From the NCBI RefSeq assembly GCF_001418335.1, contig NZ_LIPP01000192.1:1-36866 (forward strand): a stretch of 36,866 nt of DNA, read 5' to 3'. The stretch is from Streptomyces aurantiacus. GTDB taxonomy: Bacteria; Actinomycetota; Actinomycetes; Streptomycetales; Streptomycetaceae. Made by a program: the position numbers and the translations under genes. Positions 8,223 through 14,588 of this stretch are shown in pieces. The number at the start of each line of letters is the position of its first letter. Within the stretch, counting starts at the first letter, position 1. The notes under the pieces are model-generated. The model worked only from the letters and a program-made list of their open reading frames with translations. It was not told the DNA's origin and did no database searches.

Positions 8223-8546
8223 ATGGCAGACAAGCAGGTCGAGCGCCGAGTGGCGAAGCTCGCCAAGCAGATTTCCTCCTTCGCCGATGCCCACGGCGGC
8301 GCCGAGGGGCAGATCGCGTACCTCGGGCAGAAGGGCGCGCGGATCGTCCTCGTCGGGGAGGACGGCGAGTGGGGTGACCTCGTGGCCCCGACCCATGCCC
8401 TCGCCGAAGAGGCCGTGCAGCGGTCCGGCATCACCGTCCACGAGGACTTCGACGGCGAGTTCGCACACAAGGTCAGGACGGGCCCGTACGAATGGACCCG
8501 CATGGCAGGCATCCAGATCGGCGGCCCGAGCAACAAGCCTCGTTAG
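8223..8546 (+). CDS. Conserved hypothetical protein, 107 aa
   Basis: I do not recognise a named family. The protein is small, soluble and charged. Its N-terminal half looks helical (MADKQVERRVAKLAKQ then SFADAHGG); the remainder alternates strands such as GARIVLVGEDGEW with a helix VAPTHALAEEAVQRSGITV and ends PYEWTRMAGIQIGG. It has no Cys, no membrane segment and no signal peptide. The start is ATG at 8223, with a -10-like TAGCAT six nt before it, suggesting a leaderless message. The gene is bracketed by a perfect 30-bp inverted repeat (8144-8173 / 8545-8574), and its TAG stop runs into the right copy. The codon pattern is normal for the region, so it looks like a real gene. Confidence 0.85.
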   Translation: MADKQVERRVAKLAKQISSFADAHGGAEGQIAYLGQKGARIVLVGEDGEWGDLVAPTHALAEEAVQRSGITVHEDFDGEFAHKVRTGPYEWTRMAGIQIGGPSNKPR

Positions 8547-8574
8547 GGGCGCGGGGAACTGCGCGACCAGCCAC
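8545..8574 (-). repeat. Dispersed GC-rich repeat, right copy flanking 8223-8546
   Basis: Exact reverse complement of 8144-8173, beginning AGGGGCGCGGGGAACTGC. The last two bases of the upstream gene's TAG stop lie inside it. Related sequence (AACGCACCCGCA..) continues beyond 8574, as it also does after the copy at 24869. Confidence 0.8.
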
Positions 8575-8675
8575 AACGCACCCGCACCCGCAGAAACACC
8601 CGGTACCCACACCCGAGACCCACCTCACCCGTTAAGCCCTGCAAATGGCAGAGCCCACTCGTGGGGGGAGTCCGG

Positions 8676-9782
8676 ATGATCGAAACGTCGTCGCTGGTGG
8701 ACCAGTACTGCCACGGCGTGCTGCGGACGGAGATGGGACTCGGCACCTTCGAGGCCCAGCTGGCCAGAGGCGAGGGCCCGCCCGCCGCCGGCACCACGTT
8801 CTTCGACACGCAGACCGGTTTCGCCGTACGCCGCTGGTGCCCCCCTCTGCTGGGTCTCGAACCGCACTGCCCGCCCGCCCGTTATCTGGCACGACGCCGG
8901 GAGCTCGGGGTCCTGGAGGCGGGGCGCAGGCTGCTGCGGGGGAGCGGCATCACGACGTATCTCGTCGACACCGGGCTGCCGGGCGACCTCACGGGCCCCG
9001 GCGAGATGGCCTCCACCGGGGCCGCCGACGCCCACGAGATCGTGCGCCTCGAACTCCTCGCCGAGCAGGTCGCCGACACCTCCGGCACCGTCGAGTCGTT
9101 TCTCGCCAACCTCGCCGAGTCGGTGCACGGGGCCGCCGCGAACGCCGTGGCCTTCACCTCGGTGGCGGGCGTACGGCACGGCCTGGCGCTCGCGCCCGAA
9201 CCGCCCGGACCCGGCGAGGTACGGGGCGCGGCGGGCCGATGGCTGGCGGGCCGCCGGGTGGGCGGCGCCCTGAGCGATCCGGTCCTGCTCAGACACCTGC
9301 TGTGGATCGCGGTCGCCTCCGGCCTGCCGCTCCAGCTCCACGCGGGCCTGGGCGAACCCGGCCTGCGCATCGACCGCACCGACCCCGTCCTGCTCACCGA
9401 CTTCGTCCGCGCGACGGCCGGCCTGCGCACCGACCTGGTACTGCTGCACGGCTACCCGTACCACCGTCACGCGGCGCATCTCGCCGGGGTGTTCCCGCAT
9501 GTGTACGCCGACCTGGGCGCGGCGCTCGTACGGACCGGGGCGCGGGCGGCGGGCGTGCTCTCGGAGATCCTGGAACTCGCCCCCTTCGGCAAGCTCCTCT
9601 TCTCCAGTGGGGCACATGGACTGCCCGAACTCCATGTGGTCGGAGCACGCCTCTTCCGCGAGGCGCTCGCACGGGTGCTCGGCAGTTGGGTGGCCGAGGG
9701 CGCCTGGTCGCCGGCCGACGCGCAGCGGGTGGCGGGGCTGATCGCGGCGGGAAACGCGCGACGGGTGTACGGGGTCAAGTGA
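8676..9782 (+). CDS. Amidohydrolase-superfamily protein (degenerate metal site)
   Basis: 368-aa protein with the amidohydrolase TIM-barrel pattern. The N-terminal strand LVDQYCHG (8-14) stands where the family has DxHxH. LQLHAGLGEP carries H222, LLHGYPYHRH carries H258, and FSSGAHGLPE (309-318) sits where the catalytic Asp of the TDA motif is expected. The first His is Tyr11 and the Asp is Gly312, so a standard binuclear site seems incomplete. The C-terminal part resembles the FluG-type amidohydrolase domain, and no glutamine synthetase domain is attached. ATG 8676 is chosen because GGGGGGAG lies just upstream; GTG 8661 is the alternative. Substrate unknown. Its last 21 nt are duplicated just after the stop. 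Confidence 0.85.
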   Translation: MIETSSLVDQYCHGVLRTEMGLGTFEAQLARGEGPPAAGTTFFDTQTGFAVRRWCPPLLGLEPHCPPARYLARRRELGVLEAGRRLLRGSGITTYLVDTGLPGDLTGPGEMASTGAADAHEIVRLELLAEQVADTSGTVESFLANLAESVHGAAANAVAFTSVAGVRHGLALAPEPPGPGEVRGAAGRWLAGRRVGGALSDPVLLRHLLWIAVASGLPLQLHAGLGEPGLRIDRTDPVLLTDFVRATAGLRTDLVLLHGYPYHRHAAHLAGVFPHVYADLGAALVRTGARAAGVLSEILELAPFGKLLFSSGAHGLPELHVVGARLFREALARVLGSWVAEGAWSPADAQRVAGLIAAGNARRVYGVK

Positions 9783-9808
9783 CGCAGCGGGTGTACGGGG
9801 TCAAGTGA
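9762..9808 (+). repeat. 21-nt direct duplication across a stop codon
   Basis: Two perfect copies (9762-9782 and 9788-9808) of a unit that begins CGGGTGTACGG and ends CAAGTGA, separated by 5 nt. The first copy encodes the final RVYGVK-stop of the amidohydrolase; the second is non-coding and ends 18 nt before the next ATG. Confidence 0.9.
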
Positions 9809-9826
9809 TCCGCCCAGACTGGGCAC

Positions 9827-10588
9827 ATGACTCGCAGCGACGCGACCGACCGGCTCCTCGACCGCTTCCGCGCCGAACTGCGCGACCTCGCCCTCGTGGC
9901 CGTGTGGGCGCACGGCTCGCTCGGTGGGGGCGACTACCAGGAGGGCCGCAGCGACCTGGACCTGATCGTGGTCCTGGAAGGACCGATCACGGTGCGGACG
10001 GTCTGGCGGGTGGCCCGGCTGCACGCCCGCCTGCGTGACGAACCGCTCGTCGCCAAGCTGCACTGCAGCTATCTGACGCCCGGCACGGCGGCCGACGCGG
10101 AGCGGCGGCACCTCACCTGGGCGCACCAGCAGCTCTTCGGACGGCCGGTCACCCCGGTGACCCGGCGCGAACTGCACGCCTTCGGCCTTGTCCTGTCCGG
10201 GGAGCGGCCCGAGCGCCTGCTGCCGCCGGTGACGGACGGCGAGCTCGCCGAGTTCGTCGTGCGGGACCAGCGGGACTTCTGGCGCCGCGAGGTGGACCGC
10301 GTCGGCAACTGGACGCAGGACGCCTGGGTGGACGTCGGGCTGACCACCCACGCCCGTGCCGCGGTCACCCTGAAGGACGGGCGGCTGATCACCAAGCGGG
10401 AGGCGCTCGATCTCCTGCCGGACCTCGGCGCGCCCGCCGAGGTGGTCGCGGACATCAGGAGGCGCCGGTACGACGAACCGGGGGAGCCCACTCCCGTACC
10501 GGCGCCGGAGTGGCTGATCCGCAGAGGGCAGCTGACCCGCGACTACCTGGGCCCGTCGATCGACCGCCTGGTGGCCGCGTACACCTGA
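9827..10588 (+). CDS. Nucleotidyltransferase-domain protein (AadA-like)
   Basis: 253-aa protein with the minimal nucleotidyltransferase signature: HGSLGGGDYQEG at 29-40 followed by SDLDLIVV (42-49), giving the G-S and D-x-D metal ligands (D43, D45). A helical C-terminal domain carries RREVDRVGNWTQDAWVDVGLTTHARA and LITKREAL, similar in style to aminoglycoside (3'')(9) adenylyltransferases. Known members transfer AMP to streptomycin or spectinomycin; here the substrate is unproved and resistance should not be assumed. The start is ATG 9827, without a clear ribosome site. CAGACT ends 6 nt before it, which suggests a leaderless start. It converges on ctaA with 35 nt between the stops. Confidence 0.85.
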   Translation: MTRSDATDRLLDRFRAELRDLALVAVWAHGSLGGGDYQEGRSDLDLIVVLEGPITVRTVWRVARLHARLRDEPLVAKLHCSYLTPGTAADAERRHLTWAHQQLFGRPVTPVTRRELHAFGLVLSGERPERLLPPVTDGELAEFVVRDQRDFWRREVDRVGNWTQDAWVDVGLTTHARAAVTLKDGRLITKREALDLLPDLGAPAEVVADIRRRRYDEPGEPTPVPAPEWLIRRGQLTRDYLGPSIDRLVAAYT

Positions 10589-10592
10589 CCGG

Positions 10593-10631
10593 CCCGCTCA
10601 GGTGCCCCGCTCAGGTGCCCCGCTCAGGTGC
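10593..10631. repeat. Three tandem 13-nt repeats at the ctaA stop
   Basis: CCCGCTCAGGTGC occurs three times without a mismatch (10593-10605, 10606-10618, 10619-10631). The third copy contains the ctaA stop codon (10624-10626, minus strand). It fills the convergent gap between the nucleotidyltransferase and ctaA, where no hairpin terminator is apparent. Confidence 0.95.
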
Positions 10632-11622
10632 GGCTGAGCGCCGACTGCGTCGACTGTCCCGGCAGTTCCGCCACAACCTCGGGCCGTTCCCGCAGCGCCA
10701 GCAGGACACGGAGCGTGGCGATCCACACCAGGCACGAGCCGAACATGTGCAAACCGACCAGGACTTCCGGCAGATCGGTGAAGTACTGGACGTACCCGAT
10801 GGCGCCCTGCGAGAGGAGCACCAGGAAGAGGTCGCGGGTGCGGTGCAGGGGGCCCGTGGGGGCGTCGACGGCCTTCAGTACGAACCACAGGGCGAAGGCC
10901 AGCGTCACCACGATCCAGGCCAGGACCGCGTGCAGCTTGGTGACGTTCTCCCAGTCCAGCGGGATGCGTTTGACCTCGCTCGAATCGCCGGCGTGCGGGC
11001 CCGCGCCGGTGACGACCGTGCCCACCGCGATCAGCAGGACGGTCGCGGCGACCAGGATCCACGTCATCTGCCGCACCGGCTTGCCGACCAGCGGACGCGG
11101 CGCGTCGTCGCCCTCCCGGGTGCGCTGCCACATCGTCGTGGCGACGGCGATCAGCGCGGTGGAAAGGAGGAAGTGGGCGGCGACCGTGTACGGGTTCAGG
11201 CCCACGAGGACGACGACCCCGCCGAGGACCGCGTTGCTCATGACGACCCAGAACTGCGTCCAGCCGAGCCGGGTGAGACTGCGGCGGTACGGCTTCTGCG
11301 AGCGCGCCGCGATGATCGCCCAGCCGACCGCGGCGCACAGGACGTACGTCAGCATGCGGTTGCCGAACTCGATGACGCCGTGCACGCCCATGGCGCCCGT
11401 GGCGGTGAGCGAGTCGTCGGTGCACTTGGGCCAGGTCGGGCAGCCGAGACCCGAGCCGGTCAGCCGGACGGCACCACCGGTGACCACGATCAGGACCGCC
11501 ATGACGAGCGCGGCGAGAGCGGCGCGCTGGACCGTCCTGGGCGACGGGGTCCAGCGTTCGGCGATGAAGGCGAGCGGGTTGCGCACGGCTTGAGCGGCGT
11601 CCGCTCGGGTCACGTTCGGCAC
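10624..11622 (-). CDS. ctaA: Haem A synthase
   Basis: COX15/CtaA-type membrane enzyme of 332 aa that oxidises the C8 methyl of haem O to give haem A for the aa3 oxidase. It has about eight hydrophobic helices. Conserved features are TGGAVRLTGSGLGCPTWPKC with the extracytoplasmic Cys pair C61/C67, the haem-ligand segment VHGVIEFGNR (H81, E85), AAHFLLST, LHAVLAWIVV and GLHMFGSCLVW, each with a helix-embedded His. The start is GTG 11622 (VPNVTRADAA); a -10-like TACGAT (11634-11629) ends 6 nt upstream, so the message may be leaderless. A Rex-like operator overlaps the promoter (11644-11661). An upstream in-frame ATG at 11655 would run through both elements and is less likely. Confidence 0.94.
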   Translation of the reverse strand: MPNVTRADAAQAVRNPLAFIAERWTPSPRTVQRAALAALVMAVLIVVTGGAVRLTGSGLGCPTWPKCTDDSLTATGAMGVHGVIEFGNRMLTYVLCAAVGWAIIAARSQKPYRRSLTRLGWTQFWVVMSNAVLGGVVVLVGLNPYTVAAHFLLSTALIAVATTMWQRTREGDDAPRPLVGKPVRQMTWILVAATVLLIAVGTVVTGAGPHAGDSSEVKRIPLDWENVTKLHAVLAWIVVTLAFALWFVLKAVDAPTGPLHRTRDLFLVLLSQGAIGYVQYFTDLPEVLVGLHMFGSCLVWIATLRVLLALRERPEVVAELPGQSTQSALSRT

Positions 11623-11628
11623 GGGACC

Positions 11629-11634
11629 ATCGTA
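11629..11634 (-). promoter_or_regulatory. -10 element of ctaA
   Basis: TACGAT on the minus strand, 6 nt before the GTG start, as in leaderless actinobacterial promoters. No good -35 is seen 17-18 bp upstream; that zone is occupied by the Rex-like site. Confidence 0.5.
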
Positions 11635-11643
11635 GGGGGCCGC

Positions 11644-11661
11644 TTGTGCACGCATTCACGA
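11644..11661. promoter_or_regulatory. Candidate Rex operator upstream of ctaA
   Basis: TTGTGCACGCATTCACGA matches the Rex consensus TTGTGAA-N4-TTCACAA at 12 of 14 defined positions. It lies about 22-39 bp upstream of the predicted start, over the -35 to spacer region, a position suited to repression. Rex is the NADH/NAD+ sensor of Gram-positive respiratory genes. Confidence 0.5.
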
Positions 11662-11740
11662 GCCCCCTCGACCGCACCGCCGGCCTGTGCCTCGGCTCCA
11701 CCGCGTGAGCTGCCACCGCCACCGAGTGCCGCCCGTTCCC

Positions 11741-12556
11741 TCACTCCCAGCGGAAGAACCTCCCGGCGGCGGCCAGGCCCACGACCGCCCACGCGGCCAG
11801 GATGCCGAGGTTTCCCCAGGGCATTCCGGCCCCGTCCTTGAGCACGTTCCGCAGCCCCTCCGAGAGGGCCGTGATCGGCAGCAGCCCGAGGGCGTCCTGC
11901 GCCGCCTGCGGGAACTTGTCCAGCGGGACGACCACGCCGCCGCCGACGAGCAGCAGCAGGAAGACCAGGTTCGCGGCGGCCAGCGTGGCCTCCGCCTTCA
12001 GCGTTCCCGCCATCAGCAGCCCGAGCCCCGAGAACGCCGCGGTGCCCAGGACCAGCAGGAGCAGCACCGCGAAGGGGCTGCCGTGCGGCGACCAGCCGAG
12101 CGCGAGGGCGATCACCGTCACCAGGATCACCTGGAGGACCTCGGTGACCAGTACGGACAGGGTCTTGGCCGTCATCAGGCCCCAGCGGGGCAGCGGCGAG
12201 ACGGCGAGCCGCTTCAGCACGCCGTACCGCCGCTCGAAGCCCGTCGCGATCGCCTGGCCGGTGAACGCCGTCGACATCACGGCCAGCGCGAGGATGCCCG
12301 GCGCCAGGAAGTCGACGGCCTCGCCGTCGCCCGTGTCGACCACGTCCACCGCGCTGAACAGCACGAGCAGCAGCGTCGGGATGATCACCGTCAGTAGCAG
12401 CTGCTCGCCGTTGCGCAGCAGCATCTTCGTCTCCAGCACCGCCTGCGCCGCGATCATGCGGGGCAGTGGGGCCGCTCCCGGGCTCGGCGCGTAGGTGCCG
12501 GCGGCCGTGGTCCGGGCGTCCGTGCCCGTGGCCGTTCCCGTCGTTTCCGGGCTCAT
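11741..12556 (-). CDS. ABC-2 type exporter permease
   Basis: 271-aa integral membrane protein. A cytoplasmic Ala/Thr-rich N-terminus (1-35) is followed by about six hydrophobic helices beginning around LLLTVIIPTLLLVLFSAV, with FLAPGILALAVMSTAFTGQAI and GFERRYGVLKRLAVSP between the first membrane segments, typical of the ABC-2 fold used by drug, lipid or polysaccharide exporters. The ATG at 12556 overlaps the ATPase stop (ATGA, 12553-12556), so the two subunits are translationally coupled. The 118-nt gap to ctaA downstream contains the ctaA promoter. The substrate cannot be inferred. Confidence 0.9.
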   Translation of the reverse strand: MSPETTGTATGTDARTTAAGTYAPSPGAAPLPRMIAAQAVLETKMLLRNGEQLLLTVIIPTLLLVLFSAVDVVDTGDGEAVDFLAPGILALAVMSTAFTGQAIATGFERRYGVLKRLAVSPLPRWGLMTAKTLSVLVTEVLQVILVTVIALALGWSPHGSPFAVLLLLVLGTAAFSGLGLLMAGTLKAEATLAAANLVFLLLLVGGGVVVPLDKFPQAAQDALGLLPITALSEGLRNVLKDGAGMPWGNLGILAAWAVVGLAAAGRFFRWE

Positions 12557-13476
12557 CCGCGCAGCTCCTTGCCGGTCAGTTCCAAGAACACGTCCTCCAG
12601 GCTGTGCCGCTCCACGGAGATCTTCTCCGGCATCACCCCGTGCTGGGCGCACCAGGTCGTGACGGTCGCGAGGAGCTGCGGGTCGATCTTGCCGCCCACC
12701 CGGTACGAGCCCGGTGCCGGCTCGGCCGCCGTGGAGTCCGCCGGGAGGGCCTTGAGGAGTGAGGCCACGTCCAGGCCGGGACGGCCGCTGAACCGCAGGG
12801 TGTTCTCGGCGCCGCCGCGGCACAGTGCGTCGGGGGAGCCCTGGGCGACGACCCGGCCCGCGTCGATGATCGCCACGTCGTCGGCGAGCTGCTCGGCCTC
12901 GTCCATGTGGTGCGTGGTCAGGATGACCGAGACACCGTCGGCGCGCAGATCGCGTACGAGTTCCCAGGTGGCCCGGCGCGCCTGGGGGTCGAGGCCCGCG
13001 GTCGGCTCGTCCAGGAAGACCAGTTCGGGGCGGCCGACGACGGCCATGGCGAGCGCGAGGCGCTGCTGCTGGCCCCCGGAGAGCCGCCGGTACGTCGTCC
13101 GGCCGCAGCTGCCCAGGCCCAGGCGCTCGATCAGCGCGTCCACGTCCAGCGGACGCGCGTGCAGTTTCGCCACGTGCCGGAGCATCTCGTCGGCGCGGGC
13201 GCCGGAGTAGACGCCGCCGGACTGGAGCATCACGCCGATGCGGGGGCGCAGGGCGGCGGCCTCGCGCACCGGGTCGAGGCCCAGCACCCGGACCGTTCCG
13301 GAGTCCGGTTTCCGGTATCCCTCGCAGCTCTCGACGGTGGTCGTCTTGCCCGCGCCGTTGGGTCCGAGAACGGCGGTGATGCCCGACCGGGCCACCAGAT
13401 CCAGGCCGTCCACCGCGGTTTTCCTGCCGTACCGCTTGACCAGACCGCTGACCTGGACGACGGGGTCGCTTCGCAT
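12553..13476 (-). CDS. ABC transporter ATP-binding protein (DrrA/CcmA type)
   Basis: 307-aa nucleotide-binding subunit. Walker A GPNGAGKTT is at 38-46, the Q-loop near MLQSGG (83-88), the ABC signature LSGGQQQRL at 132-140, Walker B LVFLDEP at 152-158, the D-loop GLDPQ, and the switch His in ILTTHHMDEAEQ. The C-terminal extension after about residue 215 matches drug-resistance type ATPases (DUF4162-like). ATG 13476 is preceded by a -10-like TAGACT (13490-13485), 8 nt away. It forms an exporter with the overlapping permease gene. The upstream acetyltransferase gene ends 11 nt away on the same strand, so read-through is possible. Confidence 0.94.
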   Translation of the reverse strand: MRSDPVVQVSGLVKRYGRKTAVDGLDLVARSGITAVLGPNGAGKTTTVESCEGYRKPDSGTVRVLGLDPVREAAALRPRIGVMLQSGGVYSGARADEMLRHVAKLHARPLDVDALIERLGLGSCGRTTYRRLSGGQQQRLALAMAVVGRPELVFLDEPTAGLDPQARRATWELVRDLRADGVSVILTTHHMDEAEQLADDVAIIDAGRVVAQGSPDALCRGGAENTLRFSGRPGLDVASLLKALPADSTAAEPAPGSYRVGGKIDPQLLATVTTWCAQHGVMPEKISVERHSLEDVFLELTGKELRG

Positions 13477-13484
13477 GGGCGCCA

Positions 13485-13490
13485 AGTCTA
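13485..13490 (-). promoter_or_regulatory. -10 element of the ABC exporter operon
   Basis: TAGACT on the minus strand, 8 nt before the ATG of the ATPase gene. Its first three bases are the stop codon of the upstream AAC(3)-family gene. Confidence 0.45.
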
Positions 13491-14426
13491 GGGACGGTCG
13501 GACGGGTGCCGGTGGGCGGGTCGCGTCACCGGTGCCGTGGCATCGGAAGCCCCCCGAGCCGTGGCATCAGTGGCCCCCTGAAGGGGGCCCTGGCGTCGCG
13601 GGGCGGGCACGTCCGTCGTGATCCACTCCTCGCGCGAGCGGTGTACCGCGAGCCACCGCTGCGCGTAGGCCACCGCGTCGGCCAGGGGGAACAGCCGCGC
13701 GTCGGCCGCGCCCACCCGGCCCCGTACGACCGGACGGTCCCGTTCGAAGTCGGCGCCCAGGGTGTCGAACTCCTCCGAGCTGACCGACACCTCCGTGACG
13801 ACCTCCCAGCGGGTCCCCTCCGCCGTACGGACGGGCCGGCCCACCTCGACGCGCGGCGCGGGTATCCGGTACTCGGCGAGGTGGAAGGCGGTGCAGGTGT
13901 CGTATCCCGCGCCGAGCAGCAGGACCCGGGCACCCCTCTCCTCCAGGCGGGCCAGCGGGCTGCGCTCGCCCAGCCGGCAGTCCGGCGCGTGGCCCCCGAC
14001 GATCGCCGCCGCGTCCGGCCCGAGGGCCGCGAACGAGGTCTGCGGGTGCGCGCTGCGCAGGGCGCCGGGCCAGGTGCGTACGGTCTCGGGGATCAGGCCC
14101 ACCCCGCGCGAGGGCGTCACGAGCGGGTCGTACGCGGGCATCGTGGCGCGGATCGCTGCCCACCACTCCTCGGGCACCGGGGGACTGCTCCACAGGGCCG
14201 GGTCGGAGAGGTCGCCGGTCTGGGTGGGGACCACGAGTGTGCCGTCGGGGCCGAGCGTGTCGAGCAGTCCCTGGACGACGGCGACCGCACCGCCGTTGAC
14301 CCATCCGAGTGAACTGAGCGACGTGTGTGCGAGGAGTGTCTCGCCGGGGCGTACGCCGAGTGCGCGGAGGTCCGCGGCGAGGGTGGCGCGCGTGACGAGA
14401 GGGCCGGTGGGAGGGGGTGTCGGCAT
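13488..14426 (-). CDS. AAC(3)-family N-acetyltransferase
   Basis: 312-aa member of the aminoglycoside 3-N-acetyltransferase/YokD fold. Recognisable stretches are LLAHTSLSSLGWVNGG near residue 30, LGPDGTLVVPTQTGDLSDP, the central SRGVGLIPETVRTWPGALRSAHPQTSFAALG with the conserved active-site His of the AHP segment, and VLLLGAGYDTCTAFHLAEY in the acetyl-CoA domain. A roughly 40-residue C-terminal tail rich in Thr, Ala, Arg and His is probably disordered. Members acetylate aminoglycosides or unrelated small molecules; actual resistance is unproved. ATG 14426 is chosen; a TTG 18 codons upstream lacks a ribosome site and overlaps a palindrome. It is divergent from sufR across 161 bp. Confidence 0.9.
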   Translation of the reverse strand: MPTPPPTGPLVTRATLAADLRALGVRPGETLLAHTSLSSLGWVNGGAVAVVQGLLDTLGPDGTLVVPTQTGDLSDPALWSSPPVPEEWWAAIRATMPAYDPLVTPSRGVGLIPETVRTWPGALRSAHPQTSFAALGPDAAAIVGGHAPDCRLGERSPLARLEERGARVLLLGAGYDTCTAFHLAEYRIPAPRVEVGRPVRTAEGTRWEVVTEVSVSSEEFDTLGADFERDRPVVRGRVGAADARLFPLADAVAYAQRWLAVHRSREEWITTDVPAPRRQGPLQGATDATARGASDATAPVTRPAHRHPSDRP

Positions 14427-14468
14427 GGTGGGCCAGTCTTGTCGACGGCTCCTCGCCCCGCCACCGAA

Positions 14469-14480
14469 TTGATCGATCAA
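14469..14480. promoter_or_regulatory. 12-bp perfect palindrome TTGATCGATCAA
   Basis: Perfect palindrome 43 bp upstream of the acetyltransferase ATG and about 108 bp upstream of the sufR start. It could be an operator for the acetyltransferase gene; no known factor is suggested. Confidence 0.3.
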
Positions 14481-14496
14481 AGATCGTTCGCGCAGG

Positions 14497-14515
14497 TCAG
14501 ATTAGGTTTACCTAA
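14497..14515. promoter_or_regulatory. Candidate DmdR/IdeR iron box upstream of sufR
   Basis: TCAGATTAGGTTTACCTAA matches the 19-bp iron-box consensus TTAGGTTAGGCTAACCTAA at 15 positions. It lies 73 bp upstream of the sufR start and 71 bp from the divergent acetyltransferase gene. It also contains a shorter palindrome, TTAGGT-TT-ACCTAA (14502-14515). In streptomycetes DmdR1 represses iron-related genes through such sites. Confidence 0.5.
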
Positions 14516-14551
14516 GTGATGCACCGCACCCCCGCCCGGCGTGGACGCCGC

Positions 14552-14581
14552 TTGTCAGTCCCTGAGGAATTACGCAACAAT
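14552..14581 (+). promoter_or_regulatory. suf operon promoter
   Basis: -35 TTGTCA (14552-14557), 18-bp spacer, -10 AACAAT (14576-14581). The predicted transcription start, about 7 nt further on, coincides with the sufR GTG (14588), implying a leaderless first cistron. No ribosome site precedes that GTG. Confidence 0.55.
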
Positions 14582-14588
14582 GGCGTTG
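14575..14588. promoter_or_regulatory. SufR operator CAAC-N6-GTTG
   Basis: CAACAATGGCGTTG fits the known SufR operator form CAAC-N6-GTTG. It covers the proposed -10 and its last base is the first base of the sufR GTG start, so bound SufR would block RNA polymerase directly, consistent with autorepression. Confidence 0.75.

Noticed and set aside
8084..8574. Insertion sequence bounded by the 30-bp inverted repeats
   Set aside because: The enclosed 107-aa protein has no transposase motif and no target-site duplication is visible; the repeats are a dispersed family found elsewhere without the gene.
14502..14515. Reading TTAGGT-TT-ACCTAA alone as a standard iron box
   Set aside because: Two half-sites two bases apart do not have iron-box spacing. 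The better match is the 19-mer ending at 14515 (15/19), so only that was kept as a candidate.
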